From assembly GCA_046734335.1 (NCBI GenBank), contig JBKPRA010000014.1, forward strand, positions 1 to 64,000: a DNA stretch of 64,000 bases, read 5' to 3'. Positions 41,188-47,717 of the stretch are shown here, piece by piece. A program made the translations under genes and the position numbers. A model generated the notes under the pieces. The model was not told where the DNA came from. It did not search any database and saw nothing but the letters and a program-made list of their open reading frames with translations. This DNA comes from DATBLE01 sp046734335. Lineage in GTDB: Bacteria > Actinomycetota > Thermoleophilia > Gaiellales > Gaiellaceae. Every line of letters starts with the position of its first letter. The first letter of the stretch is position 1.

Positions 41188-41703
41188 GTGTACCTTTCGG
41201 CCGAGGAGATCGCGACCCGCGTGGCCGAGCTCGGCGCCGAGATCGCCGCCGACTACGAAGGCCGCGAGCCGCTGCTGGTCGCGTCGCTGAAGGCCAGCTT
41301 CGTGTTCCTCGCCGACCTGACGAGGGTGATCCCGATCCTCCACCATGTCGACTTCGTCGAGCTGGCGGGCTACACGTCCGACGAGACGGGCGGGACCCCG
41401 GCGATCCGGTTCCTGAAGGACCTCGACGTACCGCTCGAGGGACGGGACGTCGTGATCGTCGAGGACGTGGTCGACACGGGGCTGACGCTCAACTACCTCG
41501 TCCGCACGTTCACGCTGCGCTCGCCGCGCTCGCTCGCCGCCGTGACGCTGCTCGACCGGCCGTACCGCCGCCTGGTCGCCGACCTCCCCGTCCGCTACGT
41601 CGGCTTCACCGTTCCCGACGAGTTCTTCGTCGGATACGGCTTCGACGTGGCCGAGCGGTACCGGAACCTTCCGGACCTGCACGTACTCAGGCCGACGCCC
41701 TAG
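41188..41703 (+). CDS. hpt: hypoxanthine phosphoribosyltransferase
   Basis: The enzyme salvages hypoxanthine or guanine to IMP or GMP using PRPP. The product contains LLVASLKASFVFLADL, VEDVVDTGLTLNYLV (PRPP-binding motif) and the C-terminal GFTVPDEFFVGYGFDVAERYRNLP. The GTG at 41188 gives 171 aa but starts almost inside the first strand (VYLSAEEI). A CTG at 41089 overlaps the upstream stop as CTGA and would add 33 residues. The 3' end shares CTAG with the convergent peptidase gene. Confidence 0.92.
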   Translation: MYLSAEEIATRVAELGAEIAADYEGREPLLVASLKASFVFLADLTRVIPILHHVDFVELAGYTSDETGGTPAIRFLKDLDVPLEGRDVVIVEDVVDTGLTLNYLVRTFTLRSPRSLAAVTLLDRPYRRLVADLPVRYVGFTVPDEFFVGYGFDVAERYRNLPDLHVLRPTP

Positions 41704-42866
41704 AGGTAGCCGAGCGGATCCACGGCCTGGCCGTTGACGCGCACCTCGAAATGGAGGTGCGGCCCGGTCGAGTGGCCGGTCGAGCCGACGTAGCCGATGG
41801 TCTGGCCGCGGGCGACCTGCTGGCCGACCGTGACGGCGATCTGCGACTGGTGGCCGTACGCGGTCGCCAGGCCACCGCCGTGGTCGATCACGGTCAGGTT
41901 TCCGTACCCTCCGAGCCAGCCTGCGTAGATGACCGTGCCGGCGCCGGCCGCCGCGATCGGCGCGCCGTACGCGGCGCCCAGGTCGATCCCCTCGTGCATC
42001 CGTCCCCAGCGCCAGCCGAACGGGCTCGTGATCGGCGCGCTGACGGGCCAGCCCAGCTGGCCGGACCCCGTGCGCTGCACGGTCGAGTGGGACTGCGCCG
42101 CCTGGATCTTGGCCGCCAGTTCGGCGCTCACCTCCTGCAGCGAGTCGATCTCGCCGGCGTCGGCCTGCTCCTGTGCGCTCAGCGTTGCGAGGTCGGCCTT
42201 CTTCCTGCTCTGGGCGTCGACCAGTGCGCCCTTGCTGGCCAGCAGTTGGTCGCGCAGGACGCGCGCCTGATGGACGCGGACGGCGAAGATCTTCGCCTGG
42301 TGGAGCATGTCCTTGCGCGCGACTTTCGTGTGCGCGAGCGCCACCGCCACCTCGTCCCTCGACGAACGCACGGCATCGGCGATCTGCCGGTCGCGTGCAG
42401 CGACGAGCTTGATGTAGTCCAGGCCGTCGAGGAAGGCCGAGAAGCTGCTCGAGGAGAGCAGGACGGAGAGCTCGTCCGGCGCGTTCGACTCGTAGGCGGC
42501 GACCAGGCGATGGTTGAGTCGGCCGAGCGCGATCCGGTACTCGGCTCGCAGGAACGCCAGCCGGTCGCTCTGCACCTTGAAGAGGGCGTTCAGTCGGTTG
42601 AGCTTGACCTCGCGCAATTGCAGCTCGTGCTGGAGCGGTTCCAGGCGCGAGGAGACGTCGCCGACCTGCTGCTCCAGCCCGCGGATCCGACCGGAGACGT
42701 CGTCGATCTCCTGCCGGAGCGCCTCCTCCCTGTCCTGGGCCGCGGAAACCCGGCCCTGGAGAGCCGCGATCCTCGCGTCCACCGACTGCTTGCGGTCGAC
42801 GATGTCGGCGCCGGCGGGCGCTGCGACGACGAGCAGGGCAACCAGGCCGAGGGCGAGGCGGCGCAT
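41700..42866 (-). CDS. secreted M23-family peptidase with coiled-coil domain
   Basis: The 388-aa protein has a signal peptide (RRLALGLVALLVVAAPAGA), a long coiled coil (about residues 25-245) and a LytM domain with GRMHEGIDLG, YGHQSQ and GPHLHFEV zinc/catalytic residues. It should be a peptidoglycan endopeptidase or an activator of amidases, as in EnvC-like proteins. A Pro-rich ORF and ccmI lie upstream on the same strand. The stop shares CTAG (41700-41703) with hpt. Confidence 0.9.
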   Translation of the reverse strand: MRRLALGLVALLVVAAPAGADIVDRKQSVDARIAALQGRVSAAQDREEALRQEIDDVSGRIRGLEQQVGDVSSRLEPLQHELQLREVKLNRLNALFKVQSDRLAFLRAEYRIALGRLNHRLVAAYESNAPDELSVLLSSSSFSAFLDGLDYIKLVAARDRQIADAVRSSRDEVAVALAHTKVARKDMLHQAKIFAVRVHQARVLRDQLLASKGALVDAQSRKKADLATLSAQEQADAGEIDSLQEVSAELAAKIQAAQSHSTVQRTGSGQLGWPVSAPITSPFGWRWGRMHEGIDLGAAYGAPIAAAGAGTVIYAGWLGGYGNLTVIDHGGGLATAYGHQSQIAVTVGQQVARGQTIGYVGSTGHSTGPHLHFEVRVNGQAVDPLGYL

Positions 42867-42909
42867 CCTGCTGGTTTCGGCGGCAGCGCGGCCGCCCCTG
42901 CCCGAAGGT

Positions 42910-43092
42910 CTACGCGCTCCGAGGCGGTTGCGGCTCGGGCACGATCACCGGCCCGGGCGGCTCGTGCGGAACGGGTTCCGGCTCCGGGACGATCACCGGC
43001 CCGGGCGGGTCGGACGGAGCAGGCGACGGCTCGGGTACCGGCTCCGGTATGACGTCGTCACCCGGCGGCGGGTCAGTCTGCGACGTGGTCAT
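42910..43092 (-). CDS. small proline-rich repeat protein
   Basis: The 60-aa ORF starts with an ATG 20 nt inside the end of ccmI and is built of a 16-residue Pro-rich repeat (PPGPVIVPEP core) in two copies. It has no membrane segment or domain. It ends 43 nt before the peptidase gene. It may be a real small protein translated by coupling, or a repeat without product; the near-perfect DNA repeat makes this hard to decide. Confidence 0.45.
   Translation of the reverse strand: MTTSQTDPPPGDDVIPEPVPEPSPAPSDPPGPVIVPEPEPVPHEPPGPVIVPEPQPPRSA
42941..43008 (-). repeat. 48-bp direct repeat in the Pro-rich ORF
   Basis: The 20-mer beginning ACGATCACCGGC and ending GGGCGG is present at 42941-42960 and 42989-43008 (plus strand), exactly 48 bp apart. 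It encodes the PPGPVIVPEP core of the 16-aa repeat. The copies are identical over 20 bp, which suggests recent duplication or slippage. Confidence 0.7.
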
Positions 43093-43381
43093 CAGCCGGC
43101 GGTCTTCCCCGATCGAGAGCTTTCAACGCCTCCGCCGCGTCGCGGCGCAGGTCCCCGACCAGGCTGCGGTAGTCGTCGTCGGAGATCTTCCCGGTCCGGT
43201 GGTCGAACTCGAGCTCCTTGAGGGCGGCCAGCGCGCGGTCGCGCTCCTCCTCCAGGGCGAGGCGCTCGGGTGGCGGTTCCGCCGGCACGGCGTCCGGCTC
43301 CCGGCCGAGGAAGGGACGCGCCACGAACCAGACGGCGGCGACCGCCAACAGGGCGCCGATCACGAGCGCGGCCGTCAGCAC
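43073..43381 (-). CDS. CcmI/CycH-like cytochrome c biogenesis protein (short)
   Basis: The 102-aa protein has one N-terminal membrane helix (TAALVIGALLAVAAVWFVARPFL) and a charged helical segment, ERLALEEERDRALAALKELEFDHRTGKISDDDY, typical of the N-terminal part of CcmI. The C-terminal TPR part of full-length CcmI is absent. GTG start immediately follows the ccmF TGA. It probably helps deliver apocytochrome to the ligation complex. Confidence 0.75.
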   Translation of the reverse strand: MLTAALVIGALLAVAAVWFVARPFLGREPDAVPAEPPPERLALEEERDRALAALKELEFDHRTGKISDDDYRSLVGDLRRDAAEALKALDRGRPPADDHVAD

Positions 43382-45370
43382 TCAGGCTTCGGGCGCCAGC
43401 CGGCCGTAGCGGATCGCGAGGCGCCGCTCCTCGCGCGCGTCGGGCCAGAGCGTGATCACCGAGCCGAGCACGAAGACGAGCCCGGCGAGCCAGATCATGT
43501 TCACAAGCGGGTTGATGATCGCCTTGAAGTCGATTGTCCCGTTGCCGTTGACCTGCTCGGTGATCAGGAAGAGGTCCTCGCCCGTCAGCCAGTCGGAGCG
43601 GATCGCCACCTCGTTCGAGACCTGCTGCTCGACCGGATAGTCGTTCTTGCCCGGATGCATCACGGCGATCCGGTCGCCGCCGCGGTAGACGTCGATCGTC
43701 GCGCGCTCCTCGATCGCGTTGGCCGAGCGCGCGCTCGTCAGGCCGCGGTACACGAGCGTGTAGTCGCGCACCTTCAGCGATTGACCCGGACCGAGGCGGG
43801 CACTGCGGGACGTGTTGTATGCACTGGAGCCGGCAATGCCGATCGCCAGCAGCACGATGGCGGCGTGGACGACGTAGCCGCCGTACCGACGGCGGTTGCG
43901 CGCGATCAACGACGTGAACGCGCGTGGTACCGAGTCGCCGGAGAGCGTTCTGCGAGCCGCCGTCCCGCGCGCGAACTCGAGTACGATCGTCGCAGCGACG
44001 AAAGCGGAGAAGGTGTAGGCGATCAGCCCCGGCAGCGACGAGCCGGCCCCCAGCACGATCAGGAGGATTCCGACCGCGAGCGCGAAGGCGGTCGGCCCGA
44101 GGAACACCCGCTTCAGCGACGAGAGCGACGCGCGCCGCCAGGCGATCAGCGGCCCGATGCCCATCAACAGGAGCAGCGGCAGCCCGAAGCTCCGGAAGAA
44201 GAAGTTGTAGTAGGGACGGCCGACGGTCACCGCCTCGCCCCGGACTGCCTCGGACAGGATGGGGAACGTCACTCCCCAGAGGATCGTCAGGCAGAGAGCG
44301 ACGAGCAGCAGGTTGTTGTAAAGGAACGTCGCCTCGCGGGACACCAGCGACTCGAGCTTCGTGTTCGCGCGCAGCAGCGGCAGCCGGTAGAACAGCAGCG
44401 CGAGCGACGCCGCCACGACGAAGCAGATGAAGCCGAGGAACCAGGGGCCGATCGAGCTCTCCGTGAACGAGTGGATCGAGTTCAGCACGCCCGAACGGGT
44501 CAGGAACGTCCCGAACAGCGAGAGCGAGAACGCGAGCATGACCAGCAGCATGTTCCAGACCTTCAACATCCCCTTCTTCTCCTGCACCATCACCGAGTGC
44601 AGGAAGGCGGTCGCCGCCAGCCAGGGCATCAGCGCCGCGTTCTCGACAGGGTCCCAGGCGTAGTAGCCGCCCCACCCCACCTCCTCGTACGCCCACTTGG
44701 CGCCGAGCAGCTGGCCGATGCCCAGGAACATCCAGGCGGCCAGCGTCCAGCGGCGGGTGGCGACGATCCAACGTTCGTCGGTCCGCCCCGAGAGCAGCGC
44801 GCCCACAGCGAACGCGAATGGCACGGTCAGCCCGACATAGCCGAGGTACAGCAGTGGCGGATGGATCTGGAAGTACGGGCTCTGGAGGCTCGAGTTCAAC
44901 CCGGCACCGTCCACGTTCGCGAGCTGGGTGTGGAAGGGGCTGGCGACGAAGACGACGAGCATCGAGAAGAACGCCGCGACGACGCCCAACACGGGGACGA
45001 CCCAGACGACCAGCTCGCGCCCGGCCTTCCGGTCGAGCAGGACAGCGGCCGTGCTGTAGCCGGTGAGCACGAGCAGCCAGAGCAACAGCGAGCCCTCCTG
45101 ACCGCCGTAGAACGACGCCAGCTTGTAAGGCTCCGGCAGCTCGCGGCTCGTGTGCTGGGCGACGTACGTGAACGAAAAGTCGCTGCGCGCGAGCGCGACC
45201 AGCAGGACGCCCGACGCGACGATCGTGCAGGCGAACGCGGCCACGAGCGCGTTCTGCGCCGAGCGCGACAGCCTCCGCCGTCGTGTGTGCGCCCCCCAGA
45301 AGCCGGCGACCACAGCGTAGAGGGCGAGCCCGAAGCAGACGACGAGCGCTGCCCTACCGAGCTCTGGCAT
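43382..45370 (-). CDS. ccmF: cytochrome c-type biogenesis protein CcmF
   Basis: CcmF is the membrane haem lyase component that joins haem to apocytochrome c. The 662-aa protein has about 14 helices and the tryptophan-rich haem-handling motif WGGYYAWDPVENAALMPW (WWD domain), with conserved His in FQIHPPLLYLGY and ATAFLHSVM. An extracytoplasmic domain of about 100 residues follows near the C-terminus. It lies between ccmE (3-nt gap) and ccmI. ccmA-D and ccmG/H are not in the window. Confidence 0.95.
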   Translation of the reverse strand: MPELGRAALVVCFGLALYAVVAGFWGAHTRRRRLSRSAQNALVAAFACTIVASGVLLVALARSDFSFTYVAQHTSRELPEPYKLASFYGGQEGSLLLWLLVLTGYSTAAVLLDRKAGRELVVWVVPVLGVVAAFFSMLVVFVASPFHTQLANVDGAGLNSSLQSPYFQIHPPLLYLGYVGLTVPFAFAVGALLSGRTDERWIVATRRWTLAAWMFLGIGQLLGAKWAYEEVGWGGYYAWDPVENAALMPWLAATAFLHSVMVQEKKGMLKVWNMLLVMLAFSLSLFGTFLTRSGVLNSIHSFTESSIGPWFLGFICFVVAASLALLFYRLPLLRANTKLESLVSREATFLYNNLLLVALCLTILWGVTFPILSEAVRGEAVTVGRPYYNFFFRSFGLPLLLLMGIGPLIAWRRASLSSLKRVFLGPTAFALAVGILLIVLGAGSSLPGLIAYTFSAFVAATIVLEFARGTAARRTLSGDSVPRAFTSLIARNRRRYGGYVVHAAIVLLAIGIAGSSAYNTSRSARLGPGQSLKVRDYTLVYRGLTSARSANAIEERATIDVYRGGDRIAVMHPGKNDYPVEQQVSNEVAIRSDWLTGEDLFLITEQVNGNGTIDFKAIINPLVNMIWLAGLVFVLGSVITLWPDAREERRLAIRYGRLAPEA

Positions 45371-45373
45371 GGG

Positions 45374-45772
45374 CTAGGAGGAGGTCTGCTTGGGGGTGTA
45401 CTTCGAGGGGCACTTCGTGATCAGCGTGCCCGGAATCGCGGTGAAGACCCCGTTCGCGTACCGGCCGTCGACGACGATGTCACCGCCTGCCTTGAAGGCG
45501 TCAGGGACCGTGCCCTTGTAGACGACCGGCACGGTGGCCGTGCCTTTGACGTCACGAAGCCGGAAGCGAAGGCCGGCACCGTGCGCGTCCCCGGTGACCG
45601 GTTTCAGCACGCGCCCCGACACCGAGACCTTGCCAGTGTGCCCGGCGAGCGAGCTCGGCCGGAGGGCCGGCGTGCTCCCACCGGCGATCGACGAGTAGAG
45701 CAGGAACACCGCGAGCACGGCCGCGACCGAGAGCGCGATGACGAGGCGGGCCGGGCTGCGTCTGCGGGCCAC
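45374..45772 (-). CDS. ccmE: haem chaperone CcmE, CxxxY type
   Basis: CcmE binds haem covalently and hands it to CcmF. The 132-aa product has an N-terminal anchor (ARLVIALSVAAVLAVFLLYS) and the OB-fold core (GKVSVSGRVLKPV, PVVYKGTVPDAFKAG). The haem-binding motif reads TKCPSKY: Cys replaces the usual His of HxxxY. This CxxxY variant is known from archaea and Desulfovibrio. TAGAAT lies exactly 6 nt before the GTG at 45772. First gene of the ccmEFI operon. Confidence 0.9.
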   Translation of the reverse strand: MARRRSPARLVIALSVAAVLAVFLLYSSIAGGSTPALRPSSLAGHTGKVSVSGRVLKPVTGDAHGAGLRFRLRDVKGTATVPVVYKGTVPDAFKAGGDIVVDGRYANGVFTAIPGTLITKCPSKYTPKQTSS

Positions 45773-45809
45773 GGCCGGATTCTACCCCGCCCGCGGTGCG
45801 GAACCTCCG

Positions 45810-46280
45810 CTAGAAGACCACCACGACGAACTGGTGCTCGGGCCCGAGCTGGAACGAGGTGCTGCCCACCGGGTGGATCGGGGTGATCCTGTAGGAACCG
45901 TCGGGGAGCGCGGTCACGGTCATCGTCTGCGGATTCACGCCGACGCCCGAGACGAGGGCACTGCGGCCGGCGATACCGTTGAACTTGATCTGGAACGCGT
46001 CCTGCGCACGTCGCACCTGGACCGCGGCTCCGGCGCAATCGAAACGGGCGCTGAACAGCCTCGGGTTGCTCGAGTAGGTCTCGGACATGTTCTGGATTCC
46101 CACCGCCGGGTCGCCGGTGACGTAGGCGAAGCCCTTGACCGCCCCGTTGACGCACCGCTGCTGGGCGATGCCGATCCGTTGGCCGACGGCGAAGGCGGAG
46201 CCGCCGACGGCGAAAAACAGCGCGACTGCGCTGATCACGAGCGCCGGTGACGGCCGGCGAAGGCGTAGCCGTACGTTCAC
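45810..46280 (-). CDS. secreted protein of unknown function
   Basis: The 156-aa product has a basic N-terminus and a hydrophobic leader, RRPSPALVISAVALFFAVGG, of a kind common in Thermoleophilia secreted proteins. The mature part contains two cysteines (RCVNGAV, FDCAGA) that may form a disulfide. No motif is recognised. The GTG at 46280 has a strong Shine-Dalgarno, GGAGG 6 nt upstream; the in-frame upstream start at 46316 lacks this. So this gene uses a leadered mRNA. Confidence 0.75.
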   Translation of the reverse strand: MNVRLRLRRPSPALVISAVALFFAVGGSAFAVGQRIGIAQQRCVNGAVKGFAYVTGDPAVGIQNMSETYSSNPRLFSARFDCAGAAVQVRRAQDAFQIKFNGIAGRSALVSGVGVNPQTMTVTALPDGSYRITPIHPVGSTSFQLGPEHQFVVVVF

Positions 46281-46341
46281 GTCGTTCCTCCGTTCGACGG
46301 ATCGACCACGAATCATGCGTCACGGCGGCGCAAGGATCGAT

Positions 46342-46361
46342 CCCCGTTCCGGGGGGTTTTT
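46342..46361 (+). terminator. possible plus-strand intrinsic terminator
   Basis: CCCCG-TTC-CGGGG (46342-46354) followed by GG and five T (46357-46361) has the form of an intrinsic terminator on the plus strand. No plus-strand gene ends nearby, so it could stop antisense transcripts or be fortuitous. The rest of 46281-46426 shows no gene. Confidence 0.3.
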
Positions 46362-46426
46362 CGCGCAAGCCACTCAGGAGCCGCCTTCCTCCAGCGGGCC
46401 AGGCTGAGCCTGACCCTTCCAGGGCT

Positions 46427-46699
46427 CTAGGGTTCGACCGGTTGGTTCTGGGACTGAGCTGCCGACAGGGCCTGCTGGGATCGCCGTTCGGGCACGCGGT
46501 AGCCGTGCTCGACACAGAGCTGGCCGTGCGCGTCCTCCGTGAGCGCATCGCAGTACCCCTTGCCGTACGCGGCCCGGATGAAGGCGCCGACGACTTCGAG
46601 GCTCCACTCGGAGATGTCGCTCGCCTCGCGCCAGAGGTCGGCAAGGCGGACGTCGATATCGAGCTCGAGCAGATCGATCCGTGAAGGTCTGCGTGGCAT
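46427..46699 (-). CDS. conserved hypothetical protein
   Basis: The 90-aa protein is helical and acidic in its first half (LLELDIDVRLADLWREAS, LEVVGAFIRAAYGKGYCDALT), with a Gln-rich tail. It has two cysteines (YCDAL, LCVEHGYRVPER). No family is recognised. The ATG at 46699 is chosen because TATGGT (46707-46712, minus) lies 7 nt upstream; ATG at 46711 and earlier starts would overlap that hexamer. It is divergent from the endonuclease IV-like gene. Confidence 0.6.
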   Translation of the reverse strand: MPRRPSRIDLLELDIDVRLADLWREASDISEWSLEVVGAFIRAAYGKGYCDALTEDAHGQLCVEHGYRVPERRSQQALSAAQSQNQPVEP

Positions 46700-46706
46700 G
46701 AAGATC

Positions 46707-46742
46707 ACCATACGGAGACGTCCGGACGACATCGGCTATGGT
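46707..46742. promoter_or_regulatory. mirror-image divergent promoters around CGTCCGGACG
   Basis: TATGGT occurs on both strands (minus 46712-46707, plus 46737-46742), each 7 nt from a start codon (46699 and 46750). Between them lies the perfect 10-bp palindrome CGTCCGGACG (46719-46728), within 1 bp of the midpoint. A single dimeric regulator could control both genes. Confidence 0.5.
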
Positions 46743-46749
46743 CGCCGCG

Positions 46750-47580
46750 ATGAGTGAAATTCGGGTCGGGCCGGCTCGTGTTCCCTCCAGGGAGAGCCCG
46801 GAGGCCGCCGTCGGGCTACTGCAGGAGCGCGGCTACCGCGCCTGCGAGATCGACTTCGAGGGCGGCTTCTGGATGGACTACCCGTGGGCAGAATGCTTCG
46901 GCCGGATCGCCCGTGAGGCCGGCATCGTTCTTTCCGTCCACGCGCCGCTGGCCGGCTTTCTCGGCCAGGTCGAGCGCGACAAGAAACACCGCATGGCGAT
47001 CGGCATGCTCGACCACTCCGCCGGCGTCGCCGTCGCGAGCGGCGCCGAGCTGGTCGTGCTGCATCCGGGCTTCCTGCTCGGCCGGACCCGTGAGCGTGCC
47101 CTCGCTGACGTCGTGGAACAGCTGGCCGAACTCCGAGAGCGTCTCGTCGACAAGGGCCGGGATGTGCCGTTCGGCGTCGAGGTGATGGGACGTGTGAACG
47201 AGCTCGGTACTGCGGAGGACGTCTTCGCGATCGCCGCCCAGCTCGACTGGGTGCGGCCGGTGATCGACTTCGCGCACCTGCACGCGGTCACTGACGGCGC
47301 CTTCACCGAGACGGAGACGTTCGCCGGCGTGCTCGAAGCCGCAGACGCGATCCTCGAGCCGGGAGCCCCGTTCCACGTCCACTTCAGCGACATCCAGTAC
47401 GCGAACCGCAACGAGACCAAGCACCTCCCGTACGGCGAGGGCACCCTACGCGCGGAGCCGCTGGCCGAAGCGCTGAGCCGGTTCGAGCGCCCCTCAACGG
47501 TCATCTCGGAGTCGCCGGACGAACCCTCGTCGCAGGCAATTCGCGCCATCCTCGAAGCGGCACCTGCGCGTAGCCGCTAG
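46750..47580 (+). CDS. TIM-barrel endonuclease IV-like / sugar phosphate isomerase family protein
   Basis: The 276-aa AP_endonuc_2 barrel has a full set of metal-site residues in family positions: SVHAPLAGF, VVLHPGF, FGVEVMGR, VIDFAHLHAV, FHVHFSDI, KHLPYGEG and VISESPD. The KHLPYGEG step and the metal ligands resemble deoxyribonuclease IV (AP endonuclease) of archaeal type more than sugar isomerases. A role in base-excision repair is therefore plausible but unproven. TATGGT lies 7 nt before the ATG at 46750. Confidence 0.75.
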   Translation: MSEIRVGPARVPSRESPEAAVGLLQERGYRACEIDFEGGFWMDYPWAECFGRIAREAGIVLSVHAPLAGFLGQVERDKKHRMAIGMLDHSAGVAVASGAELVVLHPGFLLGRTRERALADVVEQLAELRERLVDKGRDVPFGVEVMGRVNELGTAEDVFAIAAQLDWVRPVIDFAHLHAVTDGAFTETETFAGVLEAADAILEPGAPFHVHFSDIQYANRNETKHLPYGEGTLRAEPLAEALSRFERPSTVISESPDEPSSQAIRAILEAAPARSR

Positions 47581-47670
47581 ACGATCGTCCACGTCCTCGG
47601 GCGGAGCCGGGCTTTGCCCGAGCGCAGCCCGGGAACGAGATGTCAGTGACTGCGAAGGGGGAAGGGGGCC

Positions 47671-47717
47671 CACGGGGGAAACCGGCCGTTTCCCCGTGAA
47701 GCAGCGGAGCGAGCGTC
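47671..47717 (-). repeat. 3'-end palindromic repeat, copy 6
   Basis: On the minus strand after the cyclase stop: GACGCTCGCTCCGC, then stem CACGGGGAAAC (47688-47698) / GTTTCCCCCGTG (47671-47682) around loop GGCCG, then GGGCCCCCTTCCC. It is nearly identical to copy 3, including the 19-nt spacer after the stop. No module B follows; instead 47590-47640 contains a separate CGGGC-rich hairpin. No gene lies in 47581-47717. Confidence 0.75.
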
